Assembly (NCBI GenBank): GCA_017562135.1
Contig: QEYB01000266.1
Location: 1-64,000, forward strand
Source of the DNA: Dipylidium caninum
Lineage: Eukaryota > Platyhelminthes > Cestoda > Cyclophyllidea > Dipylidiidae
DNA: 64,000 bases
Direction of reading: 5' to 3'
Below are positions 28,701 to 43,400 of the stretch, piece after piece. Both the position numbers and the translations under genes were made by a program. Below the pieces are notes generated by a model. That model made no database searches and was not told where the DNA came from. It saw nothing but the letters and a program-made list of their open reading frames with translations. Position 1 is the first letter of the stretch. Every line of letters starts with the position of its first letter.

Positions 28701-29134
28701 GTCTTTTCTACAAGGATTGGTGGAACAGCATTACGTTCAGTGCATACTATCGCACTTGGAATGTTGTTGTGCACGACTGGCTTTACACCTACGTCTACCG
28801 CGATGTCTACGCCATAAGTGGTCGGCATAGGCGCATGTTGGCACAAACAGCCGTGTTCATGCTCTCTGCTATTGTGCATGAGTACGTTCTCACCATGGTC
28901 TTCCGATTCTTTTATCCCGTTCTCTTCGTCGTATTTGGTGGAGCTGGCTTCGCTATCACCACCTTGCGAGGACGCTCAAGACTCTGGAACATCGGACTCT
29001 GGGCTGCTCTATTCATGGGTATGGGAATCTTGATGTGCCTCTACTCCATGGAGTGGTACGCCAGAATGAACTGTCCTCCTGCCCAAGGTTTGGCTGACCT
29101 CTTTATACCCAGAAGTTGGTTTTGTGAAAGCTGA
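25758..29134 (+). CDS. Sterol O-acyltransferase (ACAT), intact copy
   Basis: Membrane-bound O-acyltransferase of the endoplasmic reticulum that esterifies cholesterol with fatty acyl-CoA. Exons 25758-26200, 27012-27405 and 28079-29134 join in phase (2, then 0) to 630 codons plus stop; human SOAT1 is 550 residues. The N-terminal exon carries a helix ([20 protein letters not shown]) matching the family's N-terminal region. Exon 2 has [15 protein letters not shown] and LFVWTF membrane segments. Exon 3 has [27 protein letters not shown], the signature [19 protein letters not shown], and the catalytic His in AIVHEYVL, ending PRSWFCES. The start at 25758 is the first ATG in the N-terminal frame after a stop-free stretch; an upstream exon cannot be excluded. 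Frame fully open. Flatworms are thought unable to make sterols, so host sterol handling is a plausible role. Confidence 0.93.
26604..26710. repeat. TGGCG pentanucleotide microsatellite in SOAT intron 1
   Basis: About 20 perfect tandem TGGCG units preceded by GAGGT-like units. The mirror locus (42816-42946) is instead made of CCTCACCTCG-type units, so the tract was replaced or re-expanded independently. Confidence 0.95.
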
Positions 29135-29192
29135 TTTCGAGACTATTGATTCCTGTACAATGACAGGAAGGGTTTCTACCGAACAATTTTCT

Positions 29193-29198
29193 ATTAAA
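29193..29198 (+). promoter_or_regulatory. Candidate SOAT polyadenylation signal
   Basis: ATTAAA, a common variant signal, lies about 60 nt after the SOAT stop and is conserved in the mirror copy near 40345. No cleavage-site evidence. Confidence 0.4.
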
Positions 29199-29694
29199 AA
29201 ACCTACTTTCTAAATGTCAAATGCTACCATGTAACAGGCATTACGAGTCAGTCGTACTATTTTCGGTTTAATAATACAGGGGTGATAAAACTGGCGCGCC
29301 ACAGACAGTTGGGTTATGTAGGTTTGGTTCTGCTACTAACGTGTCGAAGGCCTTTACTTCGCTTTCAACTTGTGGTCCGAGCCACACATTTATGATGTTT
29401 AAGACAAGAAGCGAGAGGCTTCGGTACCCCAATCATACTAGTCACAGCGGCCCGTCGTAAAGTAGAAGTTTGGACATTCACAGACAGCTAAGAAGCGCTA
29501 CTCTTTACTCTCAAAAGTTGTAAAATTACAACGTACTGACCAATATTGGTGTTTTCCAGGAGCTTTAGCTGGTTTTTTTTTCTAATTACGACGTCTTCGC
29601 ACAGATACTGCACTAATCCCCAGCTGTCTGAATGCTTTATTGGGTTTGTGATTTTCATTTTAATGGGCTAACAACAAACGTGCCATGGAAACAA

Positions 29695-30978
<1,284 letters not shown>

Positions 30979-31040
30979 TGTTCTGTGTCTGCAAACTCTA
31001 CCAGCACATTTCTCTTTCAAATAACAAAAGTCAAGATCAT

Positions 31041-31641
31041 TCACATAGCCCCGTCAAACAAAGGAGAGAATCGAATGCCGACTACGCTCTTGCAAATCTG
31101 GCTCCAAACTGTTATCCCTCCACAAACAAGGATTCGAACGGTCCCACTGACTTTCGAAAATATCGCCGCTCACGACGACAGTACCCAAGCCAGGAACCCT
31201 TTCTACTACCAGAGATACATCGTTCCTTGTGTGTCCTGGCGTATAAATAACCCTAACCTAGGAGAATCACACCAAAAACACGTGCACGTACATTGTTGTC
31301 AATAACGTAAGGGTTTTCGCAAGAAAAATTGTGCTCCACGACCACACCCTGGCGCATAATCTCCGTCCCGACTATAACAGTCGCATGGGGAAATTCACTC
31401 AGACTGCCAATATGGTCGACGTGGCCACCGTGAGAGCAGACAACGAAATCGATGTCCTCGGTTGTAAAGCCGTGTTCCCCCAGAATTGACATTACCAGGC
31501 TCCTGTCCCAGGGACTGCCAGGGTCAAATAAGACGCGAGATTGACCGCTCACAGCGTGATGGTGCAAGCTGCCGAAAGTGAGCCGTCGTCTTGTAAGTGT
31601 GTGAAGCCCTCGCGACAAACGAGAATGCGGTAGGGGGACAT
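31041..31641 (-). pseudogene. MBLAC1-like copy (P2 left)
   Basis: Start at 31641 with the same N-terminus as 6939-7561. An extra codon in the metal motif makes it SHGGHVDHIG, which disturbs HxHxDH spacing. It also lacks the same base as the P1 right copy before PGH, and about 20 bp around the terminal PGHG are deleted. Probably non-functional, convergent with TTLL1 (63 bp between stops). Confidence 0.8.
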
Positions 31642-33275
31642 TTTTGATTGGAATTTGTGATTGCTAAAGAGCTGTGACGCGGTGGTGAGGATGGGACGAT
31701 GTGCAGCAATGCGATACAATATTCAGCGGGGAGGACAGAAGTGGAACGGCACAAGTCTGAAGGATAAGTGGTACTAAGGCATACCTGATGAGAGGACGAA
31801 AAGTCTGCCACGAAATATCCGGCGCTGCTCGGCGCGCTGAAGAGTGCACGCGGAGGACCGACGGGCATAATTCCTACAAATAACTCGGCTCCAAGGTCAC
31901 CGGGTTGAGCAGATCTCCACAGTACCAAAACATACTCCCTAATCTGGGGAACAAATAAAAAGGCGTAAGAGGCTTTGCTGCAAAATGTCTCGTTGATGCG
32001 CTACTTGAGTGCTGATGTGTTGAGCTAAAAAAGGGAACCTAAGTGGAAAACCAATAAGCCAACAAATAAGTGGACAATAAAATAGACGTATAAATAAGTG
32101 AGTAGGCTAGCAATATCCTGCCTGAACTGAAGTGCGAAGGGGGTGTCGTTCTTGTGGACTGACACTGCTTCTTGCTCAGTTCCTGGGCTGCCTCGACCTT
32201 TCCCAGCCTCCCCTATTTCCCATAATCACGGGAGATACCCGACCCGAGTTGTGGACCACGCCGAAGCATAGACTCGAAAGGCTGGCCGCGTTAACCTACC
32301 TGGAAGCCCCACAGCACAAAGGGAAATATAAGCCAGTCCAGCAGCGCAGACGACGGTCGTACAGCTCCTCGAGATCGCACACAATTACGCCTACCGTAGG
32401 CATAGCCCAAACATACTGTAGCAACTTTCACCGGGAAAATACATCTCAGTGGAAGTGAAGAGTCATAGTCAACATGTCTGGACAGCTGCACTCGCAGGCA
32501 TGCGTAAGGGAAGAAAGCGATTCCGGTCAATTAGCGTAATGCATGCCAACGCACCAGAATATACCAGCATACTGTATGATGCAAATGCTTTCAGTCTGAC
32601 CACGGGAGTCTCCACACACATGGCTCTCCATCACGCAGGCACGCACACAGAGTTGTTAGCATCAATGAAGTCTGTAGCCTCCCAACTGGACGCCTCAGTC
32701 GTTGGAAGTGCGTGTGGTGGAGCCCTGGGCCCCGCATCTCAACATCGAGTGTCATTGAAGTTCACTCAGATCGGTGAGGAGTCGTGTGGCTGACTCCAGG
32801 TCCACGACACTCGTGTACTCCACACCATCGAGGCATTTGGGGCCGGCGAGCACAGTAGACCGCACAGGACAAGCTGTAGGGCGAGAAGGAATGTGGAGGA
32901 ACAAGGTTCGCGTGGAGGAAAAGAACTTTATCTTTCGCGTTCTGGCAACTCCTCCTTTCATTTCCGCAATAAACCATATCGCAGTCAGTGAATCTTTCTC
33001 AATTAATTCGTCTGGTTTCTAAGGACTTTCCCTGCTGCGGGCTTTTGCATATTGACAAACCGCACTCAATATTCGCACTAAGAGCCCCTTCTCTGTGGCA
33101 TGTCTCCAAAAGCACCTAATGTCCCCTGTTTCTGCTATAATCACATAGAGATTCTCGTTCCATTTCCTCCAACAACCCGACATTCTTCGCCCGCACACGC
33201 TTCTCCGCTGTTCATTTGACGTGAAATCGGCGGACTGGCAATCCACGCACAACCAAACACTCAACCATCAAACAC
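31642..33275. other. P2 left arm inner part, no recognisable gene
   Basis: Homologous to 888-2260, 5310-6938 and 36310-37933. One frame of 114 codons (32449-32793, plus) is open here but broken in the other three copies. Confidence 0.5.
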
Positions 33276-33731
33276 CCATCTCAAGACTATCAACTCAGCA
33301 TTTGGTGACCTCTCTCCTCTCTCTCTCTCCCTCTCTATCACTCTATGGAGAAATTCCTTTACATGCTACGATCAGTCGGGCAATAGGAAGAACTTTAATC
33401 AGCCACCATACAAAATGCCTCACGTAAAAATACACCGCGTTTCTTCGCTTCCATTTGGCAAGATGTCAGGGAACACCCACCAAGGAATGGGGTCGCAGAG
33501 AGGGAGGTGGGCAGGCGAGAAGAAAGGAACAAAAGAAAAGTGTGGGGAGGAGAGAAGGGCGAGGAAAGTAGGAGTGTACTTGGAATAAACACAGCTATGA
33601 AAAATGGCCTCGGCAGCGTAACTGTGCTGCGACAACTGCTTAAGAGACATCGGGAAAGTTGGTGAGTGACAGCAGAGGAGAATTAGAAACAGTATCCGCC
33701 AGATTATCAAGCTAGTAACACGATCCATCTG

Positions 33732-34286
33732 GTGGTTGGGACAACTTGGCGTTCTCCTTCTGCGTCATCATGGTTCGCAAATCCAAGAGAATGTTACGAA
33801 TCAGCATTCCACGACGCCATGTTCGGAGGCAGGGCACTTTGGATTCGTCAACCTACCACACAAGAAACAGTCAAGACCATGGTAATGTTGATGCCACACA
33901 CTCAAGTGCTTGCAAAACACTTCGAACTCGGCCACCAACAACACACATTCCCACCAAAACCGACATACCCGACTCAGTACAAACACACCACATACCCCAC
34001 GCGCAATACCCATACCACAACCGCGACCGAGGACCATAGACAATAAGTATTTGCTGACATCCACTTAGAACTCCTCAAGCACCCTATGCAAATGGACGAG
34101 GCGACAGTCACCGAACTAACACCGATGCAGGTAACACCAAATCGAGTGGAAACCCAAGGAGATCCCACACTTACTCCTATTGACACGAGCAGCGCGCATC
34201 TATCCCACAAGGTTTCATCTTACTTCCACCCGCTTCGCACAGGGGAATACGATTCTAACACTGTATCTCCACTGCCTTCTCCATAA
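33732..34286 (+). other. Unidentified open frames shared by both spacers
   Basis: Two consecutive frames (33732-34046, 34086-34286) resemble minus-strand frames 4864-4604 and 4551-4153. Shared peptides include SSWFANPRECYESAF, RALWIRQPT and TELTPMQVTPNRVETQGDPT. They are rich in Thr, Ser and Pro. No family recognised and no reverse-transcriptase or protease motifs seen. They could be remnants of a mobile element or of a host gene. Confidence 0.3.
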
Positions 34287-34621
34287 CACACTATCATAAT
34301 GTTGAAACACCTCGACCTCCTAACTCACTCCGTATACTTTTGGGTTCGTAATTAAGTTCGACAAACTGCCACACCGGTACGCATAAACGAGACACAGGGT
34401 CAATAACTTCCCAACTCCACAGACTGTCGGAAATATGGTCGGTGCTAATAACTACAAAACAATTGTCCCCACCATCGCGACTGAAGCCCTCGATAAAATG
34501 TTATTCCGCCACACTGGAACCGTTTTCCAACACCTCTCCCCATAAAGACCATTTCACAACCGAGTCGTCACAAAAACTTCCAGTCACGCCAAAATTCAAA
34601 CGTTTACTGAAGCAGACATAC

Positions 34622-35708
34622 CTGACCGTTAGTGCCAACTCCATCCATATTAATTCGCGTTATGAACCTATAAAAAGGTGTTAACAGTATCAAGTCAGAA
34701 GCAGGGTACAAGTACACAGCACAATCCGCATTCTCGCCAACACCCACTGACCACTAAGGATTCGGGAGCGTCCTATTCCCGCTAAACAGTGCCCTTTAAC
34801 TCACAATACCTACTTATTGCAAATTTGCTCAGTTATAATGGTTGTAAAACTTGCATCTGAAAATCAAACAACTGACCGCTTTTGGCTGACAACGGACAAA
34901 TGGCACCTGTGAGGAGACAATTGACCACTTATGAGAACAACGTGTTTCACGAACCACGCATGGCTACACACCAGTCTCTGTGACATCACACCCAAGTCAG
35001 CAAAAGAACACTAACACAAAATACCTTTAGCATATACGTACGACAAGTGGCCCCGGCTGCTCTACCTTCTCACATGCAAAATGGAGACAAGGTAAATCGC
35101 TCCAATATCTACAAACATAACATGCCCAAGCAAGACAACATTATATGCAACAGTACCTTACTTCCGGAGCCTTGTCTGGATAATCGCTTCCGCATACAAT
35201 GCGTAAGCTGTACATCTTGTTTTGAAAAGGGGTTTTGGCAGGCCCCACAATCATCCCAGTCCAGGTAGTCAATGTGTTATCGTCATTATTTTCAAGACCC
35301 CAACTTATAGTCCCGTCGTTGGACCCCTTTTGCCCAGCCTCCAACTCGTCCATCAAATAGAAGATACGAGGCACGATTACTGCAAGAAACAAGTTACGTG
35401 TGAGGCGATACCACACAAGATTAATATTATGACCCTTAAAACTTGTGGCCCACACAAACCATATAAATCAGGTATATAGCCTAAAGAGCGCTGGTGCTAC
35501 AAACCACCTGCATCTCAAAATCTGCGCCAAAAATCCAGAGCAGCGGTTACACTAAGACCTCGAAGTGAATTGCAAAAAAGAATAACCCTGACCCTATGGC
35601 ATTGCACTGAACCATTAATAACATTGTCCAGTGCATCGTTTGCCGCTCGCTTACACGCGGACTTCGAATCATCGAGGAAGGAAACCGTGACTCACCGGTC
35701 TGGCTCAT
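34622..35708 (-). CDS. UBE2V-like (MMS2/UEV) 5' exons, no C-terminal exons found
   Basis: Exon 1 35696-35708 (MSQT), exon 2 35157-35379 and exon 3 34622-34667 join in phase to MSQTVIVPRIFYLMDELEAG..., continuing through DGTISWGLENNDD, TLTTWTGMIVGP, MYSLRIVCGSDYPDKAPEVR and FITRINMDG. These are clear landmarks of the ubiquitin E2 variant family, which works with Ubc13 in Lys63 chain formation and DNA-damage tolerance. The family needs roughly 50 more residues (LARW...LQELRRLM type), and I found none between 34622 and the arm at 33275, nor in the P1 copy. Either the 3' exons were lost when the spacer formed or they are too diverged to see. Exon 2 is fully open, unlike the P1 copy. Confidence 0.8.
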
Positions 35709-36309
35709 CTTCAATTATTGCGGGTGGAAAGGGGTTCACTAAACAACTATCCTACAGTATATTGCAAAATTTTGTCTTCAGACGCTCATACTTCTCAACA
35801 CTCCGTAGCGCGCCGCATTTAACGTGCCAAACATGACGACGTTGGCCAGGCTAAGCTGGAAATTAGGAAGTAAGCGAAACATTAAAATGAAAGAGAAAAA
35901 ATTTCTCGTGAAAGTAAAGTGACTCGAATTCTGTCGCAAGCACTTTGGCACAAATTTTGCTGGCAAGGCGAAGCTTGACAAAAGAAAGTGTCTGAGAGCA
36001 ATATCACATAACTTAACGTAAGACGCAAGTTTGCGATATTTGGGAAGGGGGTGAAGCTATTGCAGTCAGAGCTAGGATTCGCCAATATACACGAGTAAAG
36101 ACGGATAGATATATCCCCAGGTGAGAATGAAACAATGAAGTCAGGAGGGGACAGATATTTGTGCCTTACAAAAGGGTTCATCAAAAGCAAGAGGAGTGAA
36201 ATGTAATTATTAATACACCAAAAAATGTTTCAAAAACATGGAAAGATATAAATGTGCAGGACAACTTAGATAAGAGAGGCCAGAAAAATTAGGAAGGAAG
36301 GATAGTGTT

Positions 36310-37933
36310 TGATGGTTGAGTGTTTGGTTGTGCGGTGGATTGCCAGTCCGCCGACTTCACGTCAAATGAACAGTGGAGAAGCGTGCGTGCGAGGAATGTC
36401 GGGTTGTGGGAGGAAATGGAACGAGAATCTCTAAAATTATAGCAGAAACAGGGGACATTAGGTGCTTTCGGAGACATGCCACAGAGAAGGGGCTCTTAGT
36501 GCGAATATTGAGTGCGGTTTGTCAATATGCAAAAGCCAGCAGCAGGGAAGGTCCTTAGGAAACCAGACGAATTAATTGAGAAAGATTCACTGACTGCGAT
36601 ATGTTTATTGCGAAATGAAGAGGAGTTGCCAGAACGCGAAAGATAAGTTTCTTTTCCTCCACCGAACCTTGTTCCTCCACCTTCCCTTCTCGCCATACAG
36701 CTTGCCTGTGCGGTCTACTGTGCTCGCCGGCCCCACAATGCCTCGATGGTGTGGAGTACACGAGTGTCGTGGACCTGGAGTCAGCCACACGACTCCTCAC
36801 CATCTGAGTGAACTTCAATGACACTCGATGTTGAGATGCGGGGCCCAGGGCTCCACCACACGCACTTCCAACGACTGAGGCGTCCAGTTGGGAGGCTACA
36901 GACTTCATTGATGCTAACAACTCTGTGTGCGTGCCTGCGTGATGGAGAGCCATGTGTGTGGAGACTCCCGGTCAGACTGAAAGCATTTGCATCATACAGT
37001 ATGCTGGTATATTCTGGTGCGTTGGCATGCATTACGCTAATTGACCGGAATCGCCTTTCTTCCCTTACGCATGCCTGCGAGTGCAGCTGTCCAGACATGT
37101 TGACTATGACTCTTCACTTCCACTGAGATGTATTTTCCCGATGAAAGTTGCTACAGTATGTTTGGGCTATGCCTACGGTAGGCGTAATTGTGCGCGATCT
37201 CGAGGAGCTGTACGACCGTCGTCTGCGCTGCTGGACTGGCTTATATTTCCCTTTGTGCTATGGGGCTTCCAGGTAGGTTAACGCGGCCAGCCTTTCGAGT
37301 CTATGCTTCGGCGTGGTCCACAACTCGGGTCGGGTATCTCCCGTGATTATGGGAATAGGGGAGGCTGGGAAAGGTCGAGGCAGCCCAGGAACTGAGCAAG
37401 AAGCAGTGTCAGTCCACAAGAACGACACCCCTTGGCGCTTCAGTTCAGGCATGGGGATATTGCTAGCCTACTCACTTATTTATCCGTCTATTTTATTGTC
37501 CACTTATTTGTTGGCTTATTGGTTTTTCTACTTAGGTTCCCTTTTTTTAGCTCAACACATCAGCACTCAAGGTAGCGCATCAACGAGACATTTTGCAGCA
37601 AAGCCTCTTACGTCTTTTTATTTGTTTCCCCAGATTAGGGAGTATGTTTTGTACTGTGGAGATCTGCTCAACCCGGTGACCTTGGAGCCGAGTTATTTGT
37701 AGGAATTATGCCCGTCGGTCCTCCGCGTGCACTCTTCAGCGCGCCGAGCAGCGCCGGATATTCGTGGCAGACTTTTCGTCCTCTCATCAGGTATGCCTTA
37801 GTACCACTTATCCTTCAGACTTGTGCCGTTCCACTTCTGTCCTCCCCGCTGAATATTGTATCGTATTGCTGCACATCGTCCCATCCTCACCACCGCGTCA
37901 CAGTTCTGCAATCACAAATTTTGGCAATCAAAA
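36310..37933. other. P2 right arm inner part, no recognisable gene
   Basis: Mirror of 31642-33275; includes the roughly 250 bp lost from the P1 left arm. Short frames only, none kept across copies. Confidence 0.5.
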
Positions 37934-38510
37934 ATGTCCCCATACCGCATTCTCGTTTGTCGCGAGGGCTTCACACACTTACAAGACGACGGCTCACTTT
38001 CGGCAGCTTGCACCATCACGCTGGTGAGCGGTCAATCTCGCGTCTTATTTGACCCTGGCAGTCCCTGGGACAGGAGCCTTGTAATGTCAATTCTGGGGAA
38101 CACGGCTTTACAACCGAGGACATCGATTTCGTTGTCTGCTCTCACGGTCACGTCGACCATATTGGCAGTCTGAGTGAATTTCCCCATGCGACTGTTATAG
38201 TCGGGACGGAGATTATGCGCCAGGGTGTGGTCGTGGAGCACAATTTTTCTTGCGAAAACCCTTACGTTATTGACAACAATGTACGTGCGTGTTTTTGGTG
38301 TGATTCTCCTAGGTTAGGGTTATTTTATACGCCAGGACACACAAGGAACGATGTATCTCTGGTAGTAGAAAGGGTTCCTGGCTTGGGCACTGTCGTTGTG
38401 AGCGGCGATACTTTCGAAAGTCAGTGGGACCGTTCGAATCCTTGTTTGTGGAGGGATAACAGTTTGGAGCCAGATTTGCAAGAGCGTAGTCGGCATTCGA
38501 GTTTGATAGC
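37934..38510 (+). pseudogene. MBLAC1-like copy (P2 right)
   Basis: Same start as the other copies. One G is missing around 38094 (ILG-EHG region), shifting the frame before the metal motif, although SHGHVDHIG is present in sequence. It has the full base count at the PGH region, unlike the P1 right and P2 left copies, so this part reads [20 protein letters not shown]. The terminal PGHG segment is deleted and replaced by a short unrelated join near 38500. Convergent with TTLL1. Confidence 0.8.
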
Positions 38511-38519
38511 ACTTTGTTA

Positions 38520-39845
<1,326 letters not shown>

Positions 39846-40405
39846 TTGTTTCCATGGCACGATTGTTGTTAGCCCAGTAAAAGGAAAGTCACAAATTTAA
39901 GAAAGGATTCAGACAGCTGTAGATTAGTGCACTGTCTGTGTGAAGACGTCGTAATTAGAAAAAGCGCAGCCAAATCTCTTGGAAAATACCAATATTGACC
40001 AGTAGGTTGTAATTTTACAACTCTTGAGAATAAAGAGTAGCGCTTCTTAGCTGCCTGAGAATGTCCAAACTTTTACTTTGCGACAGGCCGCTGTAACTAG
40101 CATGATTGGGGCGCCGAAGCTCCTCGCTCATTGTCTTAAGCATCATGAATGTATGGCTCGGACCACAAGTCGAGAACGAAGTAAGAGGCCTTCGACACAT
40201 GAGTAGCAGAAACAAATCTACATAACCCAACTGTCTGGGGCGCACTAGCTTTATCACCCCTGTATTATTAAACCCAAAATAGTACTACTGATTCGTAATG
40301 CCTGTTACATGGTTGCATTCGACATTTAGAAAGTAGGTTTTTTAATAGAAAATTGTTCGGTAGGAAACTCGCCCTGTCATCGTACAGGAATCAATAGTCT
40401 CGAGA

Positions 40406-43400
40406 TCAGCTTTCACAAAACCAACTTCTGGGTATAAAGAGGTCAGCCAAACCTTGGGCAGGAGGACAGTTCATTCTGGCGTACCACTCCATGGAGTAGA
40501 GGCACATCAAGATTCCCATACCCATGAATAGAGCAGCCCAGAGTCCGATGTTCCAGAGTCTTGAGCGTCCTCGCAAGGTGGTGATAGCGAAGCCAGCTCC
40601 ACCAAATACGACGAAGAGAACGGGGTAAAAGAATCGGAAGACCATGGTGAGAACGTACTCATGCACAATAGCAGAGAGCATGAACACGGCTGTTTGTGCC
40701 AACATGCGCCTATGCCGACCACTTATGGCGTAGACATCGCGGTAGACGTAGGTGTAAAGCCAGTCGTGCACAACAACATTCCAAGTGCGATAGTATGCAC
40801 TGAACGTAATGCTGTTCCACCAATCCTTGTAGAAAAGACGATCACCGAAACGCAGAAGTTCTGCGAACGCATTTAACCAACAGTGGAGGAGGGCGTAAAA
40901 GTTGATGAGCAGAAGAAGAGCACCGGGCAGCATGCAACCGAAGGATGATGTGATGAGTTGATGCAAGGAGAAACTGAATTGAGCTGAGCGTCCGAAATTA
41001 GCAAAGTAAGCGAAGCAAAAACGGGCGAAAATGAAGTATGTGTAGACTATACAGAGACCCATTTGAAGCAGATTGATCGCGACCACGCGCCAACGAATGT
41101 AGGGTGTCCGGGGGTAAGTATTGCGGTAAATGAGAGTGGGTGCGAAGAGGAAGTAAAGGTAATTGGAAAAAAGGGGTATAGGCACCCCGTTAGACATGGT
41201 GATCTCCTCTTCTACTGTCACACCGTCGCCACAAGCACTGACAGGAAATCGTTCGTCCCCATTTATCGCCTGTTTGTGGCAGCGACGCGCCTTCTCATTT
41301 TCGCAGTCTTCTCCCGAGAGCAGTGCACTCTCGAAATTGGCTCGAACAAAGGCGTGAGACTTCATAATCAGGCGGATTTGCTCAAGACACACGATCGCAC
41401 TAGAAGATGGTGCAATATTGTACTTGATTAGGAAGACCCCTGGCAATATTGCGAAGGTCGTCTACAAATTAACGCAGGAACAGTTATAATAAGAGGGCTT
41501 CCTGCCTTACTCAGACCTGACTGTCTATTCACCGTCACGACTACTCGACGAGGGTCGCAGCGTAGTGGCCATTACAAGACCTCAGTAGACAACGTGGCAC
41601 TGTCAATAGTTGAAAAATTTAACATAGGAAGGATTTGGTATCTTCAAGTCTCCGATTAGTAGTTTACTCTGACAGCCGACCTATAGTTTACCCACCTGCA
41701 TAGCTTTGCTTGCAATCGTTCATGAGCCATGGATCTCACATTGGAACGGATTAAATCACACTTTAGTGGCCAAGACACTGAATTATGTGAAGACTTGAGT
41801 TTACTTTTAGGGTCTTGTCCGAGGGCACTCCACGGGGATAATCGTAAAGTAGAACAAGTTGGTCCAACCGACTACCAGTAAGCAAGCAGTAAGTTATTTG
41901 GGGCTGAGTGCCCTGATACAGTTCCACCTCTAATGTCACTCGCAAGAATCTATTGAAAGAACATCAAGGGATATTTGGTGGTAAAGTTGCAAAAAAATGC
42001 TTATGATTGTCTATAGATTTGAGGTTGCTCTCCCGGGGAAACATACTCTATCTTGCATTTAACAGTATGAGATATAAATCAGGCTCCGGCGGCGCCACGC
42101 GAGCGTAGGCCCGAAAGTTAACTGCCTACGTTACCTGATAGACAACATACAGAGCCGTGAAGAGAAAATCGAAGTTTGTGAACTTGGAGACAGGTGGCCT
42201 CCTCGACGCCCAGAACATGAATGTAAGGTAGACAAGAAGGCTTGTGGAGAGGAACATCACAGTCCAACACTGGAGTACGTTAAAGAGACCTTTGAAAGTC
42301 CAAACAAACAGTTCAAAGTGGTAGACGTGCAGCAGACCGCCTTTCTCCACCAAGTCCGACAAGATGGTATTCAGTGTGAAAATGAGCAAAACGGCCACGA
42401 AGATGTGGTAAACTGTTTCAATGTGGGATATCTTAAAGAGGTCAGTGAGGACGGAATTTCGGTGGCGGAATTTCTTCTCCGGAAGCCACTTTCCCGATTC
42501 TGATGCAACTGACGATTTATCCGACATGCTGAAATGGGGAAAAGGCGTCGTTCTTCCTACTTCACTCAGCTTACTACTCAGGCGTATGTGGCACATGAAA
42601 TAAGGCAGGAGAAAGATTGTCCTCTCGTCAACAGATGGGGGCGCATTTCTCCTGAGGGGAAATTGGGTTTTCCTCATAATTCCATATGACTGTTTGGGCT
42701 TCCTCAACTAATCTTGCGAGTGACTCAGAGTAACGCTAAGCTTCGCGCACGCACCCATTTGGGCTGCTCACAAAGTGGCCTCACATTAGACGCTGAAGGT
42801 ATGAACGGCGCCACGCCTCACCTCACCTCGCCTCACCTCGCCTCACCTCGCCTCACCTCGCCTCACCTCACCTCGCCTCACCTCACCTCGCCTCACCTCG
42901 CCTCACCTCGCCTCACCTCACCTCACCTCACCTCGCCTCGCCTCACTCAACACCAACTCCGACGTAGGTGAATACGCGGTCGCGACTGCATTCCATTGAA
43001 CCTCTCCCTCCACGCCATCATTGCCCTCCAAGTGAGTAAGCATGGAGATGGCTTAAGCAGACTGACAACAATGATTTCCATTGACGCCATCTCATGCACT
43101 TCTCGGACTCACTCCATGCATGTGCAATGACCACGAAAGAATACATCAACTCACTAGTGCTAAATTTTGGAGGCAACTTGTGGGTGAGGATGAAAATAAA
43201 GGAGTCGTCTATTGTTCCCCAAATTTAGTTCATGGGGGCTCTTTGGATATCCTCTTAGGCCTCGACAACAACGAGTTGTTGACGAGAGAAATGCAGTAAA
43301 GAAGTAGTATTTACTTTGCATCCCAACAGTTGGAATTCGCCAGCAAATTCTCCGTCTCCGACTGCTCCATAATTCGGTCTACGGTGTTATCGAGAACGCG

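Larger units (their letters stand above)
33276..36309 (-). repeat. P2 spacer, homologous to P1 spacer
   Basis: About 3 kb between the P2 arms, the reverse complement of the P1 spacer. It holds the better-preserved UBE2V exons (34622-35708) and plus-strand open frames 33732-34046 and 34086-34286 shared with P1 (4864-4604 and 4551-4153). A CT-rich tract lies at 33311-33344. The left third has no other supportable gene. Confidence 0.8.

Noticed and set aside
42714..42971. Thr/Ser/Pro/His/Leu repeat frame
   Set aside because: It is a translation of the CCTCACCTCG minisatellite on the strand opposite SOAT.
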